7,320 nucleotides of DNA, taken from Ignavibacteria bacterium. GTDB lineage: Bacteria; Bacteroidota; Ignavibacteria; Ignavibacteriales; Melioribacteraceae. Shown one piece after another: positions 1-6,960 of the stretch. Each line of letters begins with the position of its first letter. Positions within the stretch are counted from its first letter, which is position 1. Made by a program: the position numbers and the translations under genes. The stretch is from assembly GCA_011049495.1 (NCBI GenBank), contig DSBF01000323.1, forward strand, positions 1 to 7,320, in the 5' to 3' direction. The notes beneath the pieces were generated by a model. That model was not told the origin of the DNA. It saw only the letters and a list, made by a program, of their open reading frames with translations, and ran no database searches.

Positions 1-1
1 A

Positions 2-562
2 TATAAAACTCCTCTATTCGGGAAGTACCAATTAAAAAATGCTGCACTAGCAATTTTTACAATTATTAATTGCATGAAACTTAAGAGTACACAAGCAATT
101 TTTAATGGGATTCAGAATGTTGTTAAGAATAGCGGTATTCAAGGTCGGTATGAGATTTATAATGAATCGCCGAAAGTAATTTTGGATTCTTCACATAATG
201 AAGAAGGAATTACAAATTTTTTGTGTGAGTTTAAGTTAGAAAAGGATAATTACAAATCGTGCAAAGTTATTTTTGGTGTAATGAAGGACAAGAATATTAA
301 AGAAATGCTTAAACAATTCGATAATAATTTTGACAAAATATTTGTTACGAGTTTCAATTACGAAAGGGCGGCATCGGTCGAACAAATTAAAAACATAGCA
401 AATGAGTTAAATATAAATATTGAGGTGATCAACTCTCCCGCTCAATACATACAAGAATTTATGCTTAATAAATCAGAAGAATGCTTAGTGGTTTTAGGTA
501 GTATTTACCTTTTAGGAGAAATAAAAGCAAAATTAATGGAGAAAAGACTTGACATTTGTTAG
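2..562 (+). CDS. folC: Folylpolyglutamate synthase / dihydrofolate synthase, C-terminal part (5' end outside window)
   Basis: FolC adds glutamate to dihydropteroate or to folates in the cytoplasm, using ATP, and completes and retains the folate cofactor. Only the last 186 codons are present: the frame is open from base 2, so the ATG at 74 is internal and not the start. Visible family marks, in order, are LFGKYQLKNAALAIF at the window edge (the usual L-x-G-x-x-Q-x-x-NA segment of the central domain), GRYEI followed by VILDSSHN (the family's D-G-A-H-N motif at the start of the C-terminal domain, here DSSHN), VIFGVMKDKNI (family G-x-x-x-DKD), and VLGSIYLLGEIK near the end (family GS-x-Y-L-x-GE). 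Asp, His and Asn of the DxxHN motif are kept. The gene ends 139 bp before rho on the same strand. Family assignment is confident; whether the enzyme is mono- or bifunctional cannot be judged without the N-terminal half. Confidence 0.9.
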   Translation, partial: YKTPLFGKYQLKNAALAIFTIINCMKLKSTQAIFNGIQNVVKNSGIQGRYEIYNESPKVILDSSHNEEGITNFLCEFKLEKDNYKSCKVIFGVMKDKNIKEMLKQFDNNFDKIFVTSFNYERAASVEQIKNIANELNINIEVINSPAQYIQEFMLNKSEECLVVLGSIYLLGEIKAKLMEKRLDIC

Positions 563-701
563 GTATACCAGTAATTTTTCAGTGTTCCTCGAGTTTCTTC
601 AACAAAAAGCAATAAACAATAAATCATTAATTAACCCCTTATCATATTGACCTGAAAGTCATCAATAAGAACGTTTTACAAACAATTCATGGAATCAAAT
701 C

Positions 702-1955
702 ATGCCAATGGATATTTCTGAACTTCAATCAAAAAAAATTGTAGACTTGTATGAAATCGCAAAAGTGCTCGATCTTCAAGGCTACAGTGACCTCCGCAAG
801 CAAGAATTAATCTTTAAAATTCTTGAAGCACAAACACAAAAAGATGGTCTGACCTTTTCAAAAGGCGTACTGGAAGTATTAGCCGATGGATACGGTTTTT
901 TAAGGTCGGCTGATTATAATTATCTTCCTTCACCGGACGATATTTATGTTTCACCTTCTCAAATTAAAAGATTTAGTTTAAGAACTGGCGACGATGTCAG
1001 AGGTCAAGTTAGACCTCCGAAAGAAGGTGAACGCTTCTTTGCTCTCCTTAGGGTAGAAGCAGTGAACGACCAAAATCCCGAAGAAATTCGTGAAAGAACT
1101 CTTTTTGATAATCTTACTCCTCTATATCCAATAAAAAGATTAAAACTTGAGTCTGCACCCGGTGAGTATTCTATGCGAATTATGGATTTACTTGCACCGA
1201 TAGGAAAGGGACAAAGAGGATTGATTGTTTCACCTCCTAAAAGCGGTAAAACGGTTCTCTTACAGAAAATTGCAAATTCGCTCACTCGTAACCATCCCGA
1301 AGTTAAATTAATAATGTTATTAATAGACGAACGCCCTGAAGAAGTAACCGATATGCAGCGTTCGGTTCAAGCTGAAGTTATAAGTTCTACTTTTGATGAA
1401 CCGGCAGATCGCCACGTTCAAGTTGCCAACATGGTTATAGAAAAAGCTAAAAGATTGGTTGAGGCAAAAAATGATGTTGTCATTTTATTGGATAGTATAA
1501 CAAGATTAGCTCGTGCACATAACACTGTTATCCCTCATAGCGGAAGAATATTATCCGGTGGTGTGGATTCTAATGCACTTCACAAACCAAAAAGATTTTT
1601 CGGTTCTGCCCGTAACATTGAAGAGGGTGGAAGTTTAACAATTATTGCAACAGCACTTATCGATACCGGAAGCCGAATGGACGAAGTAATCTTTGAAGAA
1701 TTTAAAGGCACGGGTAACATGGAATTGGTTCTTAGTCGTGATTTATCTGATAGAAGAATATTCCCGGCTATTGATGTTAATAAATCCGGTACAAGAAAAG
1801 AAGAACTTCTGCTTACAGATGAAGAATTAAACAAAGTATGGATTTTAAGAAAAATACTAAGTGACTTTGATTCAATAGAAGCAATGGAATTTTTAACAGA
1901 TAAAATAAAAGGCACAAAAAATAATAAAGAATTCCTGCTTAGTATGAACAGCTAA
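702..1955 (+). CDS. rho: Transcription termination factor Rho
   Basis: Rho is the hexameric RNA-dependent ATPase/helicase that ends transcription by translocating along untranslated RNA. At 417 residues it matches the compact E. coli form (about 419) and has no long N-terminal extension or insertion. Residues 1-48 form the N-terminal helical domain (including SDLRKQELIFKIL). Residues about 52-125 form the cold-shock-like primary RNA-binding domain, with DGYGFLRS at 62-69 and DDIYVSPSQIKRF at 79-91. The RecA-like motor carries Walker A PPKSGKT (178-184), the catalytic-glutamate segment DERPEE (209-214), Walker B VVILLDS (259-265), the Q-loop (about 280-288), the R-loop region DTGSRMD (321-327) and the arginine finger in SGTRKEE (Arg365). 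All expected catalytic residues are present. The ATG at 702 is chosen because the protein then begins with the normal Rho N-terminus; an ATG two codons later is an alternative. No strong Shine-Dalgarno sequence is seen. The 139-bp leader contains a weak hairpin at 638-669. Confidence 0.98.
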   Translation: MPMDISELQSKKIVDLYEIAKVLDLQGYSDLRKQELIFKILEAQTQKDGLTFSKGVLEVLADGYGFLRSADYNYLPSPDDIYVSPSQIKRFSLRTGDDVRGQVRPPKEGERFFALLRVEAVNDQNPEEIRERTLFDNLTPLYPIKRLKLESAPGEYSMRIMDLLAPIGKGQRGLIVSPPKSGKTVLLQKIANSLTRNHPEVKLIMLLIDERPEEVTDMQRSVQAEVISSTFDEPADRHVQVANMVIEKAKRLVEAKNDVVILLDSITRLARAHNTVIPHSGRILSGGVDSNALHKPKRFFGSARNIEEGGSLTIIATALIDTGSRMDEVIFEEFKGTGNMELVLSRDLSDRRIFPAIDVNKSGTRKEELLLTDEELNKVWILRKILSDFDSIEAMEFLTDKIKGTKNNKEFLLSMNS

Positions 1956-2032
1956 GTTATTTTTATTTGCACTGGAATTTAAAGCTATATCTTATAGTTT
2001 TATTCTCGTTGATTTATAATAATGGTTAAAAT

Positions 2033-3283
2033 GTGAAAAAATATATATATCCTCTTGTCCTACTATTATTCTTTAGTACCTTATACTCGCAACCAAGAAA
2101 AGAGCATCTTCAAAGCGGACCAAAACCTATTTATGTTGAGGCGCATACTGTTCTCAATGATTCTTTAGTTAGGTATTATGTTACGTATAAAGTGCCATAC
2201 TCAAATCTTGTTTTTATTAAAGTAGATAATGAATTTATTTCCGGTATAATTTTCCGGGTTGAAGCTACAACACAGAATGGTGTTATCGCAAGAGAATCAA
2301 CTCACGATAAAGTGCGCGTAAACAATTATGAAGAGACATTAAATCATAATAAATTCTTAGAAGGTATTTTATCATTTGATATTAAGAATACACAAGCAAC
2401 CATAAACTCTCTTATTGTTCTGGACAATACAAGTAGACAAATCCCACTCCGACCTTTTGTAGCAGAAAAATCTAAAATACAACCTATTGTTGTGCAGAAA
2501 AATTCATCATGTAATTATTCAATAGGATACAGTTTGGTAAATTTTGAGAACTCAATTCCTTTTGACGATCAAAAGTCTCAATTGCTTCTCCCCATATTCA
2601 ATAATAAAATAAATGATATAAAAGTTAGTATCTCACAAGATGGTAAGGATATTATTTCGAAAAATCTATCAAAGATATCTAACACCCCTATCGGATTTAA
2701 CAAATGTGAAGATGAAATCTTCCTTATAAATGAATCTTCAAATAGAACCGCATCAATATTTATTTTAGATGAGTTCTCATCACTTTTAGATGAAGGGATT
2801 GCCGAGATAAAAATACTTTCAAGTAAAGATAGTTTATTATACGAAGGTGAATTCCTTGTTAATTGGGTTAATAAACCACAAACACTATCAAATGCCAAAA
2901 GTGCATACCAATTATTGGATTTGATTGCCGAGGAAGATAAGTTGGACGAAGTTTATAAAAAAGCGGACAATGATTATCAGCAGGCACTTGAAATTTTCTG
3001 GCAGGAATATGACCCTGATCCAATAACAGCATTCAATCAATTAAAACACGAATTTTACTCAAGAGCCGACAAAGCAATGAGAAAGTACGGAGCAAAAGGG
3101 AAAAAATTAAGTGGTTTAACGGATCGAGGAAAAATTTATATTAAGTATGGTGAACCGGCTGAAGTTGATAGATACTACTCGGAAAAAAATGAAATTACAG
3201 AGATTTGGAAATATATTTCTCCCGGTGTTCAATTTGTTTTTGTTGATGTTTCCGGATTAGGAAACTATAAGTTAGTGAAATAG
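2033..3283 (+). CDS. Secreted GWxTD-domain protein with a degenerate GWxTD motif
   Basis: This is an exported protein of unknown molecular function. GTG at 2033 is the only usable start: the frame has a TAA directly upstream at 2027, and the overlapping ATG at 2031 runs straight into TGA. The first 19-20 residues form a signal peptide (KK, then a hydrophobic stretch YPLVLLLFFSTLYS, cleavage likely before Gln20); there is no lipobox cysteine. Residues about 30-280 look beta-rich and unlike any family I recognise. Residues about 290-416 match the GWxTD domain: FWQEYDPDP (322-330), NQLKHEFYSRADKA (335-348), TDRGKIYIKYGEP (363-375), EIWKY (390-394), and a closing FVFVDVSGLGNYKLV. The motif that names the family (G-W-x-T-D) reads S-G-L-T-D at 360-364, so Gly and Trp are lost while TDRG stays. 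The domain is known mainly from Bacteroidota/Ignavibacteria/Acidobacteria-type genomes. pdxA starts one base after the stop, so the two are probably translationally coupled. Confidence 0.85.
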   Translation: MKKYIYPLVLLLFFSTLYSQPRKEHLQSGPKPIYVEAHTVLNDSLVRYYVTYKVPYSNLVFIKVDNEFISGIIFRVEATTQNGVIARESTHDKVRVNNYEETLNHNKFLEGILSFDIKNTQATINSLIVLDNTSRQIPLRPFVAEKSKIQPIVVQKNSSCNYSIGYSLVNFENSIPFDDQKSQLLLPIFNNKINDIKVSISQDGKDIISKNLSKISNTPIGFNKCEDEIFLINESSNRTASIFILDEFSSLLDEGIAEIKILSSKDSLLYEGEFLVNWVNKPQTLSNAKSAYQLLDLIAEEDKLDEVYKKADNDYQQALEIFWQEYDPDPITAFNQLKHEFYSRADKAMRKYGAKGKKLSGLTDRGKIYIKYGEPAEVDRYYSEKNEITEIWKYISPGVQFVFVDVSGLGNYKLVK

Positions 3284-3284
3284 C

Positions 3285-4262
3285 ATGAATAAATTTTTCT
3301 TTACTTGCGGTGATACTAACGGTATTGGCCCCGAAATTGTAATTAAAACACTTAACCAAGTTTATCATTCTTTTTCCGAATTTTATTTTGTTTGTCCCAA
3401 AAACATATTCTTAAAGAACTCATCTCTTATTAAACCTAAATTCAAGTATAAGTTTTATAAAAGTATTAGTGAAAAAGTTCTCCCGGCTAATCATGTTAAA
3501 ATTGTTGATACAAGCGGTGGTAAACTCTCTGAAGGAAAACCTACCAAGACTTCGGGTAAAATTAGCTTTGATTCACTAAACTATGCAATTAATTATGTTA
3601 ATAAATTTGATAACGCTTCGCTGATTACTGCCCCAATCTCTAAAACCGCATGGAAGCTTAACAAAATAAAATACGATGGTCATACTGATTTTTTAGGGGA
3701 CGTATTTAATGTATCGAATCCGTTAATGTTGTTTTATTCAAGGAAGTTAATTGCAGCTCTTGCTACAATTCATCAACCGATTAAAAATGTTTCAGCGTTA
3801 TTAACAAAAGAAAGACTGAATTCTATTTTTTGTTCTTTATACAATTCTTTAATTAATGATTTTCAGATCGATTCACCGAAGATAGCTGTGTTAGGATTAA
3901 ATCCGCACGCCGGTGAAATGGGTGTCCTTGGTAATGAAGAAATAAAAATTATCAATCCGCTAGTGAAGAAGAACAAATTAAACTTTTTTGGACCATTTGT
4001 ACCCGATGCATTTTTTGGTAAACATCTATATAAAAATTATGATGCCGTTTTAGGCATGTATCACGATCAAGTGTTAATACCATTTAAAATGCTTTCCTTT
4101 GATAATGGTGTGAACTATACTGCTAACTTACCTATTATCCGTACATCTCCGGATCATGGTACGGCTTTCGATATTGCATACAAAGGCATAGCGAATCCCA
4201 ATAGTATGATTGCAGCTTACAAACTGGCAAATCTCATTCTCAAAAATAGAGGCAAAAGATAG
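3285..4262 (+). CDS. pdxA: 4-hydroxythreonine-4-phosphate dehydrogenase (pyridoxal phosphate synthesis)
   Basis: PdxA oxidises 4-phosphohydroxy-L-threonine with NAD(P)+ in the DXP-dependent route to pyridoxal 5'-phosphate; the product is condensed by PdxJ. The protein has 325 residues, close to the usual ~330. Recognisable segments are GDTNGIGPEIVIK (9-21), TAPISKTAW (115-123), YDGHTDFLG (130-138), LGLNPHAGEMGVLG (203-216), GPFVPDAFF (236-244), GMYHDQVLIPFK (257-268) and RTSPDHGTAFDIAYKG (286-301). The three histidines that bind the divalent metal in the E. coli enzyme correspond to His133, His208 and His260, and all are present. The ATG lies one base after the stop of the GWxTD gene with no obvious Shine-Dalgarno sequence, which suggests coupled translation. 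The TAG stop at 4260-4262 lies in the stretch where the reading frame of the next gene may already begin. No pdxJ is seen in the window. Paralogous dehydrogenases exist in some degradation pathways, but the motif match here is to genuine PdxA. Confidence 0.96.
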   Translation: MNKFFFTCGDTNGIGPEIVIKTLNQVYHSFSEFYFVCPKNIFLKNSSLIKPKFKYKFYKSISEKVLPANHVKIVDTSGGKLSEGKPTKTSGKISFDSLNYAINYVNKFDNASLITAPISKTAWKLNKIKYDGHTDFLGDVFNVSNPLMLFYSRKLIAALATIHQPIKNVSALLTKERLNSIFCSLYNSLINDFQIDSPKIAVLGLNPHAGEMGVLGNEEIKIINPLVKKNKLNFFGPFVPDAFFGKHLYKNYDAVLGMYHDQVLIPFKMLSFDNGVNYTANLPIIRTSPDHGTAFDIAYKGIANPNSMIAAYKLANLILKNRGKR

Positions 4263-4306
4263 TACAGAAGCCATACACAAAAATTGCTTCCATCTATTCT
4301 CATTTG

Positions 4307-4975
4307 ATGAAAGAAATTGATTACTCTTCGTGGGCTGATTATATAACCGATTTAATTGATCTTTACCAAATCGAAAATCCGAAAGTATTAGAGTTAGGTG
4401 CCGGGCACGGTCAAGTATCTTCATTCCTAAATGAAAAAATCCAATCTTATATTGTCTCAGACAAGTCTTTAGAAATGATGAAGTTTTGTTCCGATAAAAT
4501 TGCAAGGGTTACCTGCGATATGACTTCACTGCCTTTCAAAAAAGAATTTGATATTATTTTTTCTATATTTGACAGTGTTAATTACTTAACGACACCTAAT
4601 TTGTTTGTTGATTTCTTGTTGGAATGTAAAAGAGTTTTGTTACAAGATGGTATCATAACTTTTGATGTCAGTTTGGAAAAAAATAGTATTAAAAATATCA
4701 AAAGACTCAATAGAAAAGGTAACCATATCGGGATCAACTACAATCAAAAAAGTATATACGATAGAAAGAGCAGGCTTCATAAAAATATTTTGGAATTAGA
4801 AATTGATAAAGTAAAATATATTGAAACACATGAGCAAATGATTTATGAATTTGAAGAGTATTTTATTTTTGCGGAAGATGCAGGATTAAGGGTGATTGAT
4901 TGTTTCGATTGTTTTACTTTTGACGATGCTTCAAGAAAATCGGAACGAGTACAATTTGTTTTAGGTAAATTATAA
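4307..4975 (+). CDS. Class I SAM-dependent methyltransferase, substrate unknown; start codon uncertain
   Basis: This is a soluble Rossmann-fold methyltransferase of about 222 residues. Counting from the ATG at 4307: motif I is VLELGAGHGQ (27-36), the acidic end of beta-2 is SDKSLEMM (51-58), CDMTSLPF (70-77) precedes the motif FDIIFSIFDSVNYL (81-94), and the following helix and strand ECKRVLLQDGIITFDV (106-121) are typical. The C-terminal part (EFEEYFIFAEDAGLRVID) resembles the YxxEE...AGF segment of the broad family of small-molecule methyltransferases. The substrate cannot be told. A TTG directly upstream at 4304 is an equivalent start. The frame is open further upstream to 4250 and encodes PYTKIASIYSHLM, which looks like the conserved first helix of this family (compare Y-x-x-[LI]-A-x-x-Y-D-x-LM), so the real start is probably earlier, at a non-ATG codon such as ATA 4259 or ATT 4283. 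The stop overlaps the ftsE ATG by one base (TAATG), indicating coupled translation in the same operon. Confidence 0.85.
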   Translation: MKEIDYSSWADYITDLIDLYQIENPKVLELGAGHGQVSSFLNEKIQSYIVSDKSLEMMKFCSDKIARVTCDMTSLPFKKEFDIIFSIFDSVNYLTTPNLFVDFLLECKRVLLQDGIITFDVSLEKNSIKNIKRLNRKGNHIGINYNQKSIYDRKSRLHKNILELEIDKVKYIETHEQMIYEFEEYFIFAEDAGLRVIDCFDCFTFDDASRKSERVQFVLGKL

Positions 4976-5646
4976 TGCTCAATTTCAATAATGTTGAATT
5001 TGCATATCCCAATCAGCCGGTTTTTAATGATCTTAATTTTGAATGCGAACCGGGAGAGTTTGTTTTCTTAATCGGTAAAAGCGGATCAGGTAAAACTACT
5101 TTTCTTCAAATGATTTATATGAATATTCTTCCTCAATCCGGTTATGTACAAGTCGGTGAATATTCTTCCAATACGATTAGAGAGAAAGACCTTCCTTACC
5201 TGAGAAGAAAAATTGGTGTAATTTTTCAAGATTTCAAACTGCTTGACGACAGAAATGTGTATGATAATATTGCATTTGTTTTACAAGTAACCGGGGTACC
5301 GAGAAGACAAATTAAGAGAAAAGTATTCCAAGCGTTATCAGAAGTTGGTCTCAGTCACAAACAGAAAAATATGCCGAATGAACTTTCGGGCGGTGAGAAA
5401 CAGAGAGTAGCAATTGCCAGAGCTATTGTGAATGACCCGATGATAATACTTGCAGACGAACCTACGGGTAATTTAGACCCTGAAACCTCAGATGAAATAA
5501 TTAATTTCTTGAAAAAAATTAATAATAGAGGTACATCGGTAATTTGTGCTACCCATAATTACGAATTGGTAAAGCGACTCGATACAAGGATTATTAAATT
5601 GCAAGATGGAAAAGCAATTAAAGCAATCGTAAAAAAGAAAGCTTAA
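4975..5646 (+). CDS. ftsE: Cell-division ABC transporter ATP-binding protein FtsE
   Basis: FtsE is the cytoplasmic ATPase that, with the membrane protein FtsX, controls peptidoglycan hydrolysis at the division site. At 223 residues it has the standard family length. Motifs: Walker A GKSGSGKT (34-41), Q-loop FQDFKLL (84-90, the F-Q-D-x-x-LL form typical of FtsE), signature LSGGEKQRVAIARA (137-150), Walker B MIILADEPTGNLD (156-168) and H-loop ATHN (192-195). All ATPase residues are intact. The FQDFKLLDDRNVYDN segment favours FtsE over the similar LolD/MacB ATPases. The start ATG overlaps the methyltransferase stop; AGGT at 4963-4966 is a possible weak ribosome-binding site. FtsX does not follow: the next gene, adk, lies on the other strand and the two stop codons overlap in TTAA at 5643-5646, leaving no room for an intrinsic terminator between them. 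Confidence 0.93.
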   Translation: MLNFNNVEFAYPNQPVFNDLNFECEPGEFVFLIGKSGSGKTTFLQMIYMNILPQSGYVQVGEYSSNTIREKDLPYLRRKIGVIFQDFKLLDDRNVYDNIAFVLQVTGVPRRQIKRKVFQALSEVGLSHKQKNMPNELSGGEKQRVAIARAIVNDPMIILADEPTGNLDPETSDEIINFLKKINNRGTSVICATHNYELVKRLDTRIIKLQDGKAIKAIVKKKA

Positions 5647-6293
5647 TATTTTTCCAACTTCTCTACAATTTTTGCTGTCACTTCTTCAACTGCTAAAGTT
5701 CCGTCAACTTCCAGTACACATCCATTATCTTTATAATAATTAATTACCGGTGCTGTTGTTTCATGAAAAACTTTTAACCTATTTCTAATTATATCTTCTT
5801 CATCATCCTTTCTTTTTATAAAAGTATTTTTAGAACCGCAGTAGGGGCAAGAGGAAGGATCTTCGATATAATTAAGATTAATAATATTACCGCAAGCACT
5901 GCAAGTCCTACGCATAGAAAGTCTTCTAACTATAAGTTCATCATCGGCAGATAAGAAAATAACACAAAGTTTCTTTTTTGTTGATAAATTCTCTAATAAA
6001 TCATCAAGCTTTTCCGCTTGTTGAATAGTTCTAGGAAATCCGTCTAAAATAAAACCGTTTTTTGTTTTTTCATCGTGCAAAACTTCACCGATCAATTTTA
6101 ACATAAGATCATCGGGTACAAGCTCACCTCTATCCATAATTTCCTTTGCTTGCAAACCCAGTTCTGTTTTTTTGTATACCGCACTCCTTAAAATATCACC
6201 TGTAGAAATATGAGGAATGTGAAATTTGCTCGATAAAATTTTTGCTTGTGTCCCTTTACCAACACCCGGTGCGCCAAATAAAATTAATCGCAT
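5643..6293 (-). CDS. adk: Adenylate kinase with zinc-type (four-cysteine) LID domain
   Basis: Adenylate kinase interconverts AMP + ATP and 2 ADP in the cytoplasm. I chose the ATG at 6293 (216 residues), which gives the classic start MRLILFGAPGVGKGTQA and has an AAGGA Shine-Dalgarno sequence 6 nt upstream; a TTG at 6311 would add six poorly justified residues. Motifs: P-loop GAPGVGKGT (8-16), HISTGDILR (28-36, AMP site), ELVPDDLM (57-64), GFILDGFPRT (80-89), LID domain about 126-163, and DDEEDIIRNRLKVFHETTAPVINYY (163-187) with the usual D-x-x-x-x-x-x-R-L pattern. The LID carries Cys131, Cys134, Cys149 and Cys152 in two C-x2-C pairs, the arrangement that binds structural zinc in long-form adenylate kinases. 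The gene lies 61 bp downstream of tadA on the same strand and converges on ftsE. Confidence 0.97.
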   Translation of the reverse strand: MRLILFGAPGVGKGTQAKILSSKFHIPHISTGDILRSAVYKKTELGLQAKEIMDRGELVPDDLMLKLIGEVLHDEKTKNGFILDGFPRTIQQAEKLDDLLENLSTKKKLCVIFLSADDELIVRRLSMRRTCSACGNIINLNYIEDPSSCPYCGSKNTFIKRKDDEEDIIRNRLKVFHETTAPVINYYKDNGCVLEVDGTLAVEEVTAKIVEKLEKY

Positions 6294-6299
6294 TTGAAT

Positions 6300-6304
6300 T
6301 CCTT
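6300..6304 (-). promoter_or_regulatory. Shine-Dalgarno sequence of adk
   Basis: On the minus strand AAGGA stands 6 nt before the ATG at 6293. It is the clearest ribosome-binding site in the window and decides the start in favour of this ATG over the upstream TTG at 6311. Confidence 0.7.
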
Positions 6305-6310
6305 TTATCA

Positions 6311-6316
6311 ATTATA
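6311..6316 (-). promoter_or_regulatory. Possible -10 element for adk
   Basis: A perfect TATAAT on the minus strand lies 17 nt before the adk ATG at 6293, within the 61-bp gap after tadA. It would give a start site near 6304 and a very short leader. No good -35 is found at 16-18 bp (the nearest is TTTTTG), and the region is AT-rich, so chance is a real alternative. If real, adk can be transcribed independently of tadA and the tRNAs. Confidence 0.3.
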
Positions 6317-6354
6317 GAATAAGAACTACATTCAAAAATTAAGATACATTAAAA

Positions 6355-6849
6355 TCAATTTCCGAAAAATCCGTTATCTGATTTCCCGGACAATCTTTTA
6401 TTATCAAAAAAACTTTTTAACAATGATTGACTTTCTTGTGAATAAACTCCGGAAAACACTTTTACATTGTGGTTATATTTATTTTGTTCAAGTAAATTAA
6501 ATAAGGAGCCGACTGCCCCAAACTTAGGTTCAAAAGCTCCAAAATAAACACTGCGTAACCGTGAAAGCATAATTGCACCGCTGCACATGATGCATGGTTC
6601 AACAGTAACATATAAATCGCATTCTGTTAAGTATTTAGTTTGAAGGTGATTTGAAGCTGCGGTTATCGCAAGCATTTCGGCATGAGCAGTTGTATCTTTT
6701 AATAATTCTACTTGATTAAAGCCGCGACCAATAATTCTATTATTATAGACAACAACAGCTCCAATCGGTACTTCATTTTTGTCGAGTGCTTTCTCAGCCT
6801 CTTCGAGGGCAGCGTACATAAACTTGTAAACATACTCTGGGAAAAGCAA
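6355..6849 (-). CDS. tadA: tRNA-specific adenosine deaminase (A34 to I34 in tRNA-Arg(ACG))
   Basis: TadA is a zinc-dependent homodimer that deaminates wobble adenosine 34 of tRNA-Arg(ACG) to inosine so that one tRNA reads CGU, CGC and CGA. The 164-residue protein has the cytidine/deoxycytidylate deaminase fold: EVPIGAVVV (26-34), N45 in GRGFNQVE, HAE (His56, catalytic Glu58), and TVEPCIMCSGAI (82-93) with zinc ligands Cys86 and Cys89; SRLRSVYFGAFEPKFGAVGS (96-115) is typical of TadA over cytidine deaminases. The start is probably TTG 6849, because EYVYKFMYAALEEAEKA aligns with the family's first helix; the only in-frame ATG, at 6819, would cut that helix, and a TGA stands just upstream of the TTG at 6859-6861. 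The stop is TGA at 6355. The gene begins 26 bp after a tRNA-Arg gene and about 170 bp after the tRNA-Arg(ACG) that is its substrate, with no visible promoter or terminator in the last gap, so cotranscription with the tRNAs is likely. Confidence 0.94.
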   Translation of the reverse strand: MLFPEYVYKFMYAALEEAEKALDKNEVPIGAVVVYNNRIIGRGFNQVELLKDTTAHAEMLAITAASNHLQTKYLTECDLYVTVEPCIMCSGAIMLSRLRSVYFGAFEPKFGAVGSLFNLLEQNKYNHNVKVFSGVYSQESQSLLKSFFDNKRLSGKSDNGFFGN

Positions 6850-6874
6850 ATCGAATTCTCAATAGTGGGTTTTG

Positions 6875-6948
6875 TACACCCGGAAGGATTCGAACCCTCA
6901 ACCCTCTGATCCGAAGTCAGATGCTCTATCCAATTGAGCTACGGGTGC
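6875..6948 (-). tRNA. tRNA-Arg, anticodon UCG
   Basis: This is a complete 74-nt cloverleaf read on the minus strand. The acceptor is GCACCCG/CGGGTGT (six Watson-Crick pairs plus a G1-U72 wobble), the D-arm is GCTC/GAGC with loop AATTGGATA, the anticodon arm is TCTGA/TCAGA with loop CTTCGGA, the variable loop has 5 nt, and the T-arm is GAGGG/CCTTC with loop TTCGAAT. The anticodon TCG is at 6912-6914. A20 in the D-loop and C35, with discriminator A73, are the expected arginine identity elements. CCA is not encoded (ACA follows). It should read CGA and, depending on U34 modification, CGG. It is a near-copy (68 of 74 bases) of the neighbouring tRNA-Arg(ACG). It lies 26 bp upstream of tadA. Confidence 0.95.
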
Positions 6949-6960
6949 GTTTATAAATTT

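Noticed and set aside
647..652. TTGACC upstream of rho as a -35 element
   Set aside because: No acceptable -10 is found 16-19 bp downstream (AACGTT, CGTTTT), so I do not call a promoter.
1004..1915. Two minus-strand open frames (1004-1285 and 1580-1915) inside rho
   Set aside because: They are antisense to highly conserved Rho motor sequence, have no family resemblance and no ribosome-binding site.
2015..2020. Perfect TATAAT just upstream of the GWxTD gene
   Set aside because: It is only 12 bp from the GTG start, which would make the mRNA almost leaderless, and no good -35 exists at 16-18 bp; expected by chance in AT-rich DNA.
2578..2898. Minus-strand open frame inside the GWxTD gene
   Set aside because: Antisense shadow of a well-supported coding frame, with no recognisable domain.
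4128..4505. Minus-strand open frame across the pdxA/methyltransferase junction
   Set aside because: It is antisense to conserved PdxA and methyltransferase motifs and has no recognisable protein features.
6712..6909. Plus-strand open frame ending in HPEGFEPSTL
   Set aside because: This is the well-known false peptide made by reading the T-arm of a tRNA on the opposite strand; the frame overlaps tadA and tRNA-Arg(UCG) antisense.
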